A stretch of 64,000 nucleotides of DNA from the NCBI RefSeq assembly GCF_021155765.1, contig NC_060107.1:12448501-12512500 (forward strand), written 5' to 3'. Below, one piece after another: positions 1-9,238 of the stretch (position 1 is the stretch's first letter; every line of letters begins with the position of its first letter). The notes beneath the pieces are model-generated. The model saw only the letters and a list, made by a program, of their open reading frames with translations, did not search any database and was not told the origin of the DNA. Made by a program: the position numbers and the translations under genes. Source of the stretch: Diprion similis. Taxonomy: Eukaryota; Arthropoda; Insecta; Hymenoptera; Diprionidae.

Positions 1-2360
1 AAATTTTCGGCTCCAAAAATGAGCAAAAAAGTAAGACTAACCCCTTCGGATTTTTGGCGAAAATTTCGACGATTCTGGTAAGCGCTGCAATCAATTTCTT
101 CAGGCACTATTCCGACGTAATTTCGCGAGAGGAATCGATTAAGCGCAGTCATAATGCGCTGCGAGCAACGGATCAAAAGTTACAGCAAAAAAACTGAAGA
201 TTTTGATCGCCATCTCTCTGCTGTTGATCCGACGCTCTTTTTCATGTGTTTTCTGAGTTCCTGGGAGTCTAATTACTCTAAAGATGGTCATACAAATCGA
301 TTCCGAGACGAGAAATTTTCGGCTCCAAAAATGAGCAAAAAAGTAAGGCTAACCCCTTTGGATTTTTGGCGAAAATTTCGACGATTCTGAAAAGCGCTGC
401 AATCAATTTCTCCAGGCAATATTCCGACGTAATTTCGCGAGAGGAATCGATTAAGCGCAGTCCCAATGCGCTGCGAGCAACGGATCAAAAGTTACAGCAA
501 AAAAACTGAAGATTTTGATCGCCATTTCTCTGCTCTTGATCCGACGCTCTTTTTCATGTGTTTTCTGAGTTCCTGGGAGTCTAATTACTCCAAAGATGGT
601 CATACTAATCGATTCCCAGACGAGAAATTTTCGGCTCAAAAAATGAGCAAAAAAGTAAGGCTAACCCCTTTGGATTTTTGGCGAAAATTTCGACGATTCT
701 GAAAAGCGCTGCAATCAATTTCTCCAGGCACTATTCCGACGTAATTCTGCGAGAGGAATCGATTAAGCGCAGTCCCAATGCGCTGCGAGCAACGGATCAA
801 AAGTTACAGCAAAAAAACTGAAGATTTTGATCGCTATTTCTCTGCTGTTGATCCGACGCTCTTTTTCATGTGTTTTCTGAGTTCCTGGGAGTCTAATTAC
901 TCCAAAGATGGTCATACTAATCGATTCCGAGACGAGAAATTTTCGGCCCAAAAAATGAGCAAAAAAGTAAGGCTAACCCCTTTGGATTTTTGGCGAAAAT
1001 TTCGACGATTCTGAAAAGCGCTGCAATCAATTTCTCCAGGCACTATTCCGACGTAATTTTGCGAGAGGAATCGATTAAGCGCAGTCCCAATGCGCTGCGA
1101 GCAACGGATCAAAAGTTACAGCAAAAAAACTAAAGATTTTTATCGCTATTTCTCTGCTGTTGATCCGACGCTCTTTTTCATGTGTTTCCTGAGTTCCTGG
1201 GAGTCTAATTACTCTAAAGATGGTCATACTAATCGATTCCGAGACGAGAAATTTTCGGCTCCAAAAATGAGCAAAAAAGTAAGGCTAACCCCTTTGGATT
1301 TTTGGCGAAAATTTCGACGATTCTGAAAAGCGCTGCAATCAATTTCTCCAGGCACTATTGCGACGTAATTTTGCGAGAGGAATCGATTAAGCGCAGTCCC
1401 AATGCGCTGCGAGCAACGGATCAAAAGTTACAGCAAAAAAACTGAAGATTTTGATCGCCATTTCTCTGCTGTTGATCCGACGCTCTTTTTCATGTGTTTT
1501 CTGAGTTCCTGGGAGTCTAATTACTCTAGAGATGGTCATACTAATCGATTCCGAGACGAGAAATTTTCGGCTCCAAAAATGAGCAAAAAAGTAAGGCTAA
1601 CCCCTTTGGATTTTTGGCGAAAATTTCGACGATTCTGAAAAGCGCTGCAATCAATTTCTCCAGGCACTATTCCGACGTAATTTCGCGAGAGGAATCGATT
1701 AAGCGCAGTCCCAATGCGCTGCGAGCAACGGATCAAAAGTTACAGCAAAAAAACTGAAGATTTTGATCGCCATTTCTCTGCTGTTGATCCGACGCTCTTT
1801 TTCATGTGTTTTCTGAGTTCCTGGGAGTCTAATTACTCTAGAGATGGTCATACTAATCGATTCCGAGACGAGAAATTTTCGGCTCCAAAAATGAGCAAAA
1901 AAGTAAGGCTAACCCCTTTGGATTTTTGGCGAAAATTTCGACGATTCTGAAAAGCGCTGCAATCAATTTCTCCAGGCACTATTCCGACGTAATTTCGCGA
2001 GAGGAATCGATTAAGCGCAGTCCCAATGCGCTGCGAGCAACGGATCAAAAGTTACAGCAAAAAAACTGAAGATTTTGATCGCCATTTCTCTGCTGTTGAT
2101 CCGACGCTCTTTTTCATGTGTTTTCTGAGTTTCTGGGAGTCTAATTACTCTAAAGATGGTCATACTAATCGATTCCTAAACGAGAAATTTTCGGCTCCAA
2201 AAATGAGCAAAAAAGTAAGGCTAACCCCTTTGGATTTTTGGCGAAAATTTCGACGATTCTGAAAAGTGCTGCAATCAATTTCTCCAGGCCCTATTCCGAC
2301 GTAATTTTGCGAGAGGAATCGATTAAGCGCAGTCCCAATGCGCTGCGAGCAACGGATCAA
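1..2360. repeat. 312-bp tandem satellite array (about 7.5 copies, open at the left edge)
   Basis: The same sequence recurs every 312 bp (for example the block starting MRCEQ begins at 154, 466, 778, 1090, 1402, 1714 and 2026). Copies differ by a few substitutions and I saw no obvious indels. Each monomer holds a 78-codon plus-strand ORF and a 66-codon minus-strand ORF, but both repeat only because the DNA repeats. They resemble no family I know and 312 is a multiple of three, so I do not treat them as genes. Within each monomer TAATCGATTCC and its reverse complement GGAATCGATTA lie 150 bp apart (for example 605 and 755), so the monomer looks like two inverted half-units of about 156 bp. The array must extend beyond position 1. 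Confidence 0.95.
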
Positions 2361-2560
2361 TAGCCAAAAAACGCAAGACGTATTTTCCCACTTTTCCTGC
2401 TGCTGGTGTTTGCGTCGTAATTTCCCTGCTGTCGGACCAACGCTTTTTATGAAGTGTTCTCATTGATCTGGGGGGTCCTTCCGGTTTCGAAAGGGTCATA
2501 CAAATCGACCCCCGGACCAAAGATTTTTCACACAAAAAAAGCAACGCTGACTTCTTCTGC
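2361..2560. repeat. Decayed satellite monomer at the array edge
   Basis: After 2360 the sequence stays alignable to the 312-bp monomer but is clearly diverged. The segments matching the monomer's CTGCTGTTGATCCGACGC and GGTCATACTAATCGA blocks are present with many substitutions (around 2430 and 2495). This is the pattern expected at the edge of an array, where homogenisation stops. Confidence 0.8.
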
Positions 2561-3787
2561 AGTCGTGACTCTGTGCGATCCATAGATCGAGAGGAACGGT
2601 CGCAAAACAATCAATCTGCACCAGATTATTAGAGAGATGGGGAAGGGACATAACGAATGCTTAGCTTGGAAGTTTAGTTTCAGTTCAGTTTCAGTATATT
2701 CATTACGCTACATATCTAGTACAAGTGTTCGGATGTCAGTGTATAATACGTAAACACGTTGATAAATAACTACACAATACACAAGTAGCATGTGAAATGT
2801 AGTGTATGAGATAATAACTATAATGAAGTCTTCGAGCATGTATAATAGGTTTCGCCCTGCACACAGGTGCAATGCACCTCCGCAGCATATGATTTGTATA
2901 ACATTGTATTGTTACACACAGTCTGGGTTAAAATAAATGTATAAATAATTTTTATATGTTTTCTTTCTGTTTCCTCACCGGCGGTCTGTCGCTATTATGA
3001 TGTCTTTCCCTCGCCTCTCAGGGTCCGATTTGTCTATAAAAGTTCATAGAAAACGATTCTGAAACAAAGGATTTTTTTCAACAAGTAAGGCTAAATCTTT
3101 ATGGTTTTTGGTGGAAATTCCGTCGATTTTAAAATGCTGGGAGTAATTCTATGACGTACCACATCGATCACACCCTTGTCCAATTTCAATACAACCGTGA
3201 AGGGTCAACATTGCTGAATTTGGCCGCGAAATCAATTGCCTCGAATATTTTTACATGCCATGTTTACATTAGTTTTCGTAATCTTCACGTACCGATCGGT
3301 TACCGACTTGAGTCGCGCGACGCACAGTGACGCACAGAGCGTCGCATCTCGATGAATTCATCTCATTTATTTTCCGTTACGGCAAGCCCCATTAGGCTAG
3401 CGGTCTCTATCCATCTTCAGTCACCGACGCCCGTGGACTGGAGTACAGGAAGACAATCATCTGACACGAAATAACTTTTTGGAATTAATTATCGAGATGC
3501 ATGGCCGGTAAACGCATGTCGGTAACTGACCAATACTCTGCCGTAATAAGCTTCAATCAGGAAACCATTGCACGATACGGAATACCTTCAAGCGGAGCAG
3601 TGGTATGCAGATCCAGATGCAGACACTATAGACGACAGGGTATTGGTCGGTCACCGATATCTGCTAGGCTTACCGACTATGCACCTCGTAAATTAGTTCG
3701 AAAACCTGTACGCAATTGGTGTAGGCTCACCGGGCCTAGAGAACGATCTACAATGTCCGGTAGTCGTAACCGTTACCGCTTCAGTGG
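2561..3787. other. Gene-poor stretch with a satellite relic
   Basis: No coding exon is supported. Positions 3026-3160 align to the second half of the satellite monomer (the AAGTAAGGCTAA block and the following TTTTTGG and TTCGAC-like blocks). A 96-codon ORF at 3501-3791 has no recognisable domain, is low-complexity arginine-rich and ends where the neighbouring MITE begins, so it is left out. Confidence 0.5.
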
Positions 3788-4102
3788 GTAGCTGGCACGG
3801 TCCTACATATAGGTCTTGCAACGAAGCCAATTTTCTACAGAACGGCGTGGTTCTCTTGTTGTCCGTGTTTTAAGTGTTTGACATAGCCATGTCGCGGCGC
3901 TGCTATCTAGGGATGGTACGTGGGGTAGGGATGAAAATGTATTAATTATTAGGTTGGCGCTGCATTGCGCACGCGTTGATTATCCATCCCTCGATCACAA
4001 CGCCGACCTGGCGGCCACAAAGTGAGATTAATAAGCGCCCGTGAAATGAGCCACCCCCACTACCTTCGTTGCAAGCCCTGTATGTAAGACCGTGGTAGCT
4101 GG
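3788..4102. mobile_element. MITE with about 31-bp terminal inverted repeats and an 8-bp target duplication
   Basis: The element is 3796-4094 (299 bp). Its left end CACGGTCCTACATATAGG continues to 3826 and matches the reverse complement of the right end at about 28 of 31 positions. It is flanked by a perfect direct repeat, GTAGCTGG, at 3788-3795 and 4095-4102. An 8-bp duplication is typical of hAT and P superfamilies. The interior carries no transposase. Sequence on both outer sides (about 3730-3787 and 4196-4265) is also imperfectly inverted, so the MITE may have landed inside an older foldback. Confidence 0.85.
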
Positions 4103-4387
4103 AGGATAGGAAATCTATGTTATGGTCTCCAAGCCAATTGTCTCTCTCGTATAAGACCGTGATCATAGCACAAATTCCCTATCCTGCAACTTCGTACCGA
4201 AGCGGTTATGGTTACGGCTAAGGGCACGGTCTTTTACACGCTACGGAAATTGTAAATCGTCCTATACTCTGCGGGTAAGAGGATTAGTTCAGAATTTAGA
4301 CGCTAGAGGCAGTGGCATCGCTGAACCATGGAGTGGCAATGTGGTGTAAATATGTAGGTATGATTAAATCCACACAGCCTAGGCCTT

Positions 4388-4715
4388 ATTTTTCCAGTCA
4401 AACTTTGGCCGATTCTGAAAATTTGTTAAAATAATTCATTGATACACTACACTGATCTAATTTTGCAAGGGCTATCGATTGTGTGCAGGCCGAATACGCT
4501 GCGAGCAGCGTATTAAGATTTACGATCGAAAAATGAAAAATTTCTTTCGCAATTCCCTGCTATTGGTCCTACGCTCTTTTTGATGTCTTCTTCATATTTC
4601 CGAGTGTCCAATTAGTGGATGACGAACTGAGATGAAAAGTTTCCGACTTCTGTAAATCGCAAAAAAGCAAAGCCTTTGGATTGTTTCGGTCGAGTCCGAA
4701 TACGGCATCAACTAC
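4388..4715. repeat. Solitary diverged satellite monomer
   Basis: This stretch aligns over nearly a whole 312-bp monomer in the same orientation as the array. It contains the blocks GCTGCGAGCAGCG, TTCCCTGCTATTGGTCC and CTACGCTCTTTTTGATGT, then CAAAAAAGCAAAGCC. Divergence is high. It lies 2 kb from the array and is separated from it by unrelated DNA and a MITE. Confidence 0.75.
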
Positions 4716-5086
4716 AATTTCGGGGCGAATGATAAGTATGTCGATAACCGTAGAAAAACTCTGTACCGATGCTCACCGCATCGTCCCACGCCAACTTGCG
4801 CCGAGTTTCAAAACGCTCCACATAAGCTGGCTGTCTTTAGCAACTTTGAGTTAACGTTTCCATGCATTAGGATATGATTGGAATGTGTTCATCGGTATAA
4901 CAAACCGGAGCTCATGGCTAGGGAAAAACAGCAGGTGCGAAAGTTTGACGTACTGTCAACGTGTTTTTTTAATTTGAAGTATACACGTAATTGACACTGC
5001 TATTGAATTGAGGATCATAGCTACAAAAAAGAAGAAGGAGAAGTGTACATATAACATTGGAATAAATTTCTTATGGAGTAATTGAA
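4716..5086 (+). promoter_or_regulatory. Upstream region of lanC-like 3
   Basis: No coding potential was seen. It presumably holds the promoter and 5' UTR of the plus-strand gene starting at 5087. No TATA box or clear upstream exon could be fixed by eye. Confidence 0.3.
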
Positions 5087-6334
5087 ATGTCTCTACCATT
5101 GCGTTACATCGTTAATAAATTAGAGGATTATAAAGACCAAGATGTTTTTAAAGAAGTAATCGGCCAAAAGAAGGAACTTATGGAAATTGTACGTGAAATT
5201 GCGGCAAAGCAACCGGCCTCAGAATCCTCAGCTGATGGTGGCTTATATGTTGGAATAGCTGGGATAGCATACATGGGCTATCACCTTAGTCGAATAGGTC
5301 AACTACAGGAAGAAAGGAGCAACTTTGTCTTGTTCGGTCTTCAATATTTAGCACCTGCCTTGGAACGAGCTGATCGATGCAAAGACTCAAAAAAAGAGAA
5401 GTCTTCATTCCTGCTGGGCAATGCTGGGATTTATGCAGTCGCTGCTGTGCTTCACAAAGCAGCAAAAGATAGTGTCAAGGCTTCAGATTATGCTAAGCGA
5501 TATCTTCAAGGAGCAAATAACTGCAAGCCAATAAATTTTTTGTCCTGCGGTGGAGACGAATTATTCGTTGGTCGCACAGGGTATCTTATCGGAGCGTTGT
5601 GGCTGAACAAGCATATGGACAGCCAGGTTGTCCCACTTAAAGAAATTCACGAAATAGCGCAAGCTATTCTACAATCTGGAAGGCAATATGCGACTGACCA
5701 TGGAAGCCCTTGTCCATTGATGTATTCTTATTACGAAACTGAGTATCTGGGTGCTGCGCATGGATTGTCTTCCATTCTTCAAGTACTCATCCAAACACCA
5801 AAATTTCTAGAGTCAGACCCAGTTGCAGAAAAGCTTGTCCAAGCATCGGTGGATTATCTCCTTGGTTTACAGACAAAGTCGGGTAATTTTCCATGTGCCA
5901 TGGATGAACTCGATCGAAGATCAAGATCGGAGATTGATGAGCTGGTTCACTGGTGTCACGGAGCACCTGGCGTTGTCTATCTAATGGCAGTTGCCTACTT
6001 ATACTGGAAAGATGACCGGTACTTGCAATCGTGTTTGAAATGCGGAGAACTAACATGGAGGAAGGGCTTGCTTAAAAAGGGTCCAGGAATATGTCATGGG
6101 ATTGCAGGAAGTGGTTATGTCTTCCTGTTGTTGTATCGTTTGACGCAGGATCCCAAGCACTGGCATCGAGCTGCAGCATTTGCCAATTTCTTAAAATCTG
6201 ATGAATTTTATCAGAACGCCCGTAGACCTGATAGCCCTTATTCATTGTACGAAGGTTTTGCCGGAACTGCGTGCTTCTTAGCTGATCTGCTTGAACCAGA
6301 AAAAGCTCATTTTCCTTTCCAAGATGTATTTTAA
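5087..6334 (+). CDS. LANCL3: LanC-like protein 3 (LANCL3-type), single exon
   Basis: A 415-residue uninterrupted ORF with the alpha/alpha-toroid repeats of the eukaryotic LanC family. Diagnostic blocks in order are GGLYVGIAGIAYM (about 51-63), SFLLGNAGIYAVAAVL, GGDELFVGRTGYL, SYYETEYLGAAHGLSSILQ, WCHGAPG (W289, C290, H291), GELTWRKGLLKKGPGICHG (C336, H337) and SLYEGFAGTACFL near the end. C290, C336 and H337 fit the three zinc ligands of the family. The wording follows animal LANCL3 more closely than LANCL1/2, and the length is normal (about 420). LANCL proteins are cytosolic. LANCL1/2 have been linked to glutathione addition to dehydro-amino acids in proteins; the role of LANCL3 is less clear. 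The coding region is intronless, which could reflect ancestral intron loss or retroposition. The ATG at 5087 gives an N-terminus that aligns with the family. Confidence 0.93.
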   Translation: MSLPLRYIVNKLEDYKDQDVFKEVIGQKKELMEIVREIAAKQPASESSADGGLYVGIAGIAYMGYHLSRIGQLQEERSNFVLFGLQYLAPALERADRCKDSKKEKSSFLLGNAGIYAVAAVLHKAAKDSVKASDYAKRYLQGANNCKPINFLSCGGDELFVGRTGYLIGALWLNKHMDSQVVPLKEIHEIAQAILQSGRQYATDHGSPCPLMYSYYETEYLGAAHGLSSILQVLIQTPKFLESDPVAEKLVQASVDYLLGLQTKSGNFPCAMDELDRRSRSEIDELVHWCHGAPGVVYLMAVAYLYWKDDRYLQSCLKCGELTWRKGLLKKGPGICHGIAGSGYVFLLLYRLTQDPKHWHRAAAFANFLKSDEFYQNARRPDSPYSLYEGFAGTACFLADLLEPEKAHFPFQDVF

Positions 6335-6445
6335 ATTAATTTTGTCATTGATTCCGTCAATCCTCCTTCTTTTGACTTTGCAACTGCAATGTATCCTGAT
6401 TTGTGATAATTTATAGTCTCGAACAAAACACTGCATCCTAAGTGT

Positions 6446-6518
6446 AATAAAATGTTATATACATATATAATGATTATGTATGGTTGGTAAGTAATGAAAC
6501 AAGTGATTCAGCAATAAA
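6446..6518 (+). terminator. Poly(A) signals of lanC-like 3
   Basis: AATAAA occurs at 6446-6451 and again at 6513-6518, downstream of the stop at 6334. Either could be used. Confidence 0.6.
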
Positions 6519-6627
6519 TTTATTTATTGTAATTTGTCTCGTATTTTGAGTGAATGTGTATTCATTTTCCCTTTCATCGTTTTATTCATCTTTATCAATA
6601 AGTTTAAAAGAGATACATTCTTCTTTC

Positions 6628-6873
6628 TTATACAATTTCAATGCAATGCAGCTCTAAGCTCCCAGGTACACCTTTGTGTAATAGAATCATTAATGTAGTA
6701 CAAGAATTACTAAACAGTATTTTCAACTCGGTGTGTAAATTTGAAACAGTAGAGTTCAATTGTTTCAGGAGTTCAAGGCTATCTGTTCGATATTTACTTT
6801 TGGACAGAGAGTCAAGTAAATGTAAATTTTCATCAACCGGTACATGAGCGCGCAATATGTATTTCAGGGTAGT
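6628..6873 (-). CDS. Doubtful small ORF, possible terminal exon or gene relic
   Basis: The minus strand is open from about 6873 to a stop at 6628. The peptide is leucine-rich and looks protein-like (LLKQLNSTVSNLHTELK, then SNSCTTLMILLHKGVPGSLE). An AATAAA lies on the minus strand at 6581-6586, converging on lanC-like 3. There is no ATG that would give the full frame (the upstream candidate start is TTG) and I found no good splice acceptor in the right phase. I do not recognise the family. It may be the last exon of a gene whose upstream exons I cannot see, a broken copy, or chance. Confidence 0.25.
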   Translation of the reverse strand, partial: TTLKYILRAHVPVDENLHLLDSLSKSKYRTDSLELLKQLNSTVSNLHTELKILFSNSCTTLMILLHKGVPGSLELHCIEIV

Positions 6874-7102
6874 TCATAGAAAGGTCATTTTTGAATTTCA
6901 AATCAGCTCCACAAAACTAGAAAATAATTCCACAACCACGGACTTATCCACAACTTTTTCAGATCTTCATCTCAATTCTAACCCGTGCCACAAAAAGGGT
7001 GGATTTCCCTTTCATTTCTTTCAGGGGCACATCAAATCTACCGAACGGACTTAGATGAAATTTGCATTGTATAGGGGGTGTTTTCGGTCGCTGATCACAA
7101 AT
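6874..7102. other. Intergenic, no supported gene
   Basis: Short ORFs only, without domains. The right end (about 7065-7102) and the sequence at 7250-7305 resemble the repeat at 37140-37400, including GGTCxCTGATxACxAATC and ATGGCGGATG blocks. Confidence 0.4.
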
Positions 7103-7250
7103 CTGGTTATCTATCATGTAATTTTTCAAATTTCACATCCTCACATTTCCCACCAACTAAGCATTCTGATTTGTTCGCAAAGTTTAGTCAACCAATCAGA
7201 ATGCTTGGATGGCGGGAAATGTGAAATGTGCAAACTTGCGTGGTAGATTT
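7103..7250. mobile_element. Palindromic MITE, copy 1 (about 150 bp)
   Basis: The element starts with a sequence like CTGGTTATCTATCATGTAAT and folds back on itself, with CCCGCC and GCATTCTGATTG blocks present in both arms. A close relative lies at 27499-27651. Copy 1 is inserted inside an older repeat whose two halves flank it (GATCACAAATC on the left, CGAACTCAAAATTTC on the right; compare 37270-37315). Confidence 0.75.
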
Positions 7251-7489
7251 TTCGAACTCAAAATTTCAAAATAGCAGATTCAATATGGCGGATGAACATC
7301 CCGAAAGTCACTTGTTAATCTCATCATGAGGACTAGAGTAAAAGAGCTCTAACTCTGTACATCTAATCCGGTATCAAAAATCCATACAATAAAGCTTGCG
7401 CTGGCCGACGCTGAACGGCAATGATATCGCAAAGATGCGCCGAGTGGTGAGGAGATAGAAGCAATTTCGATGTTCATGTACATATATAT

Positions 7490-8861
7490 TGTAACATATA
7501 TCTGACCGCCCAGCTACAATTTCTTTCTTTTCTATTTCATAATGAATGCTGGACTTACCTTAAAGTCGCGAGATCCTCCTACAGAACCTTGATATTACCA
7601 TAGTTATCTCCGAGCCCATTGAAAGTATAAATTAGCATTAATTAGAATCATAGATTAGAATCCTTAGAAAACCCCTAGAAAAGGTTTTCCGGGAGAGCAT
7701 AGACCAACGCCGCATTATAGGCAACCTCACCTTACAACCTAAGCACAGTTCGAATTAATAAAACCAAATCGTCAAGCCGTGCTGTACCACCGTCAAGCCA
7801 ACGCTGTGCTGCGGAGACCGAAATCTTAGCCTTGAGGGATATATTTAATCGTATATGAAAAAGCTTATCGGCCAATATTACGTTACCGTTAGTACCTAAT
7901 ATTAACTATTAACAATAAATCTCGAAGGTAAAGCAACTCCGTAAAATATTGCCATAGAAAATGGTACTCAATAAACTCCGAACACATGTTCAGTCTTACA
8001 CATCAAGCCATACAATTATTATATTATACAATCATCCAACCGTAAAATGATCTAATTATAAGAATTTCCTGACTACGGGAATGATACAAATTTTACATAA
8101 AGCCACCAGCGAAAATATTCATTATCAAAAGTATTAAATATTATATGATACAGCAAGGCAAGCTTAGGCAGCAAGCTAGAAGTTAGCCGGATACGCGAAG
8201 CAAACTTTATAAGGTAACAACTGAGACACGAATTACGTCGATCTTGGTGCGAACCAATCGCAAAGCACCTACCCCCCCAAAAATTATCACTGATGACTCA
8301 ATGTAATAAATTTTTTAACCGAAATTGTACAGGAGCATAGGTAACCTGTGCCCTATATAAACGGGTGCAGATCAAACTCGAAAAGCATTTTTAAATACAA
8401 GTTTCTAAACGATACATCGCTACTTAATTTTTTTGTAGAATTTCGGTTCGGTATTTTCGAGTTGAATTCTCCCTAGATTGTAATCCATTCTTGTCAACCC
8501 CGTTTTGAATCTTAAAATGAATATCAACGTTAAAAACAAAATTCAAATTCTTCATTAATTACAAAACCTGGAATTCATCAATCAATTCCTCAATTATTAA
8601 CAACTTACCTACGGTTCCTTCGTCGCTTCACAAAGTCACCTTGCCGACTAGATATTCCGATTCCACCAAGCAATATAACTTGTATGTACTTCTCTTATTT
8701 AATACTTATAACAATTAAACTATAATTCCATTACGCGGGGTTTTGCTATCAGTGTTTAATCGATATTGGCGACCCAAACTAATAAGTGTACAGACGGCCC
8801 AGCTCATTTTCGCGATTCAATTTTGAGTCTAACTCTTAATTTTTCCGGTCAGGACGTTACA
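7490..8861 (+). mobile_element. Probable solo LTR (about 1.37 kb)
   Basis: The segment begins TGTAACATATATCTGACCG and ends GGTCAGGACGTTACA, so the ends are inverted TGTAAC/GTTACA with a second matching block CTGACC/GGTCAG. Flanking four bases are ATAT on both sides (7486-7489 and 8862-8865), compatible with a target duplication but in an AT-rich setting. A TATA box, TATATAA, lies at 8354-8360, which sets the orientation as plus. There are no gag or pol ORFs, so this would be a recombined single LTR, most likely Ty3-like. A foldback DNA element of the same size is the alternative. Confidence 0.6.
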
Positions 8862-9059
8862 ATATAGACAATTCTTACCACGGACCTAATTCTTACCATT
8901 CTTACCAATTTCACTTCTAAACTTCACGACAGCAGCGCTATTTTTGGTGAAATCTAAAACTACGGCACGACAAATTTTCTAAGACGAATTTCTCGTATGA
9001 TCCCCATTAGAGTTGGGTCTCCTCATAGACTTATAGAGGGTCTTCTTTACCCTAGTCTC

Positions 9060-9238
9060 CGTGGTGACAGAGACTCTGCCGCGCGGCCATCTTGCGTCGA
9101 TTTAGTCTGTGCCGAAACATTTGCGCTCTCTTTATGTGTCCAGCAGTCGCGCTTGCTGGATTTCTTTGACGAATTGAGTCGTGGACTGTGTCAAATCCAG
9201 TCACGAATTAGGGCATCCAGCAATTAGTGTTTATAAAT
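9060..9238 (+). promoter_or_regulatory. Promoter and 5' UTR of RpL7A
   Basis: A GC-rich patch with a CCATCTTG element (about 9087) and pyrimidine-rich stretches suitable for a ribosomal-protein transcript start lies just before the ATG at 9239. The segment 9150-9223 is an imperfect palindrome with TTGCTGGAT on the left and ATCCAGCAA on the right. Confidence 0.45.

Noticed and set aside
1-2360. CRISPR array
   Set aside because: The repeat unit is 312 bp with no spacers, in a eukaryotic context. It is a satellite.
3501-3791. 96-codon plus-strand ORF rich in arginine
   Set aside because: No domain or similarity, no promoter or poly(A) context, and it runs into the MITE target duplication.
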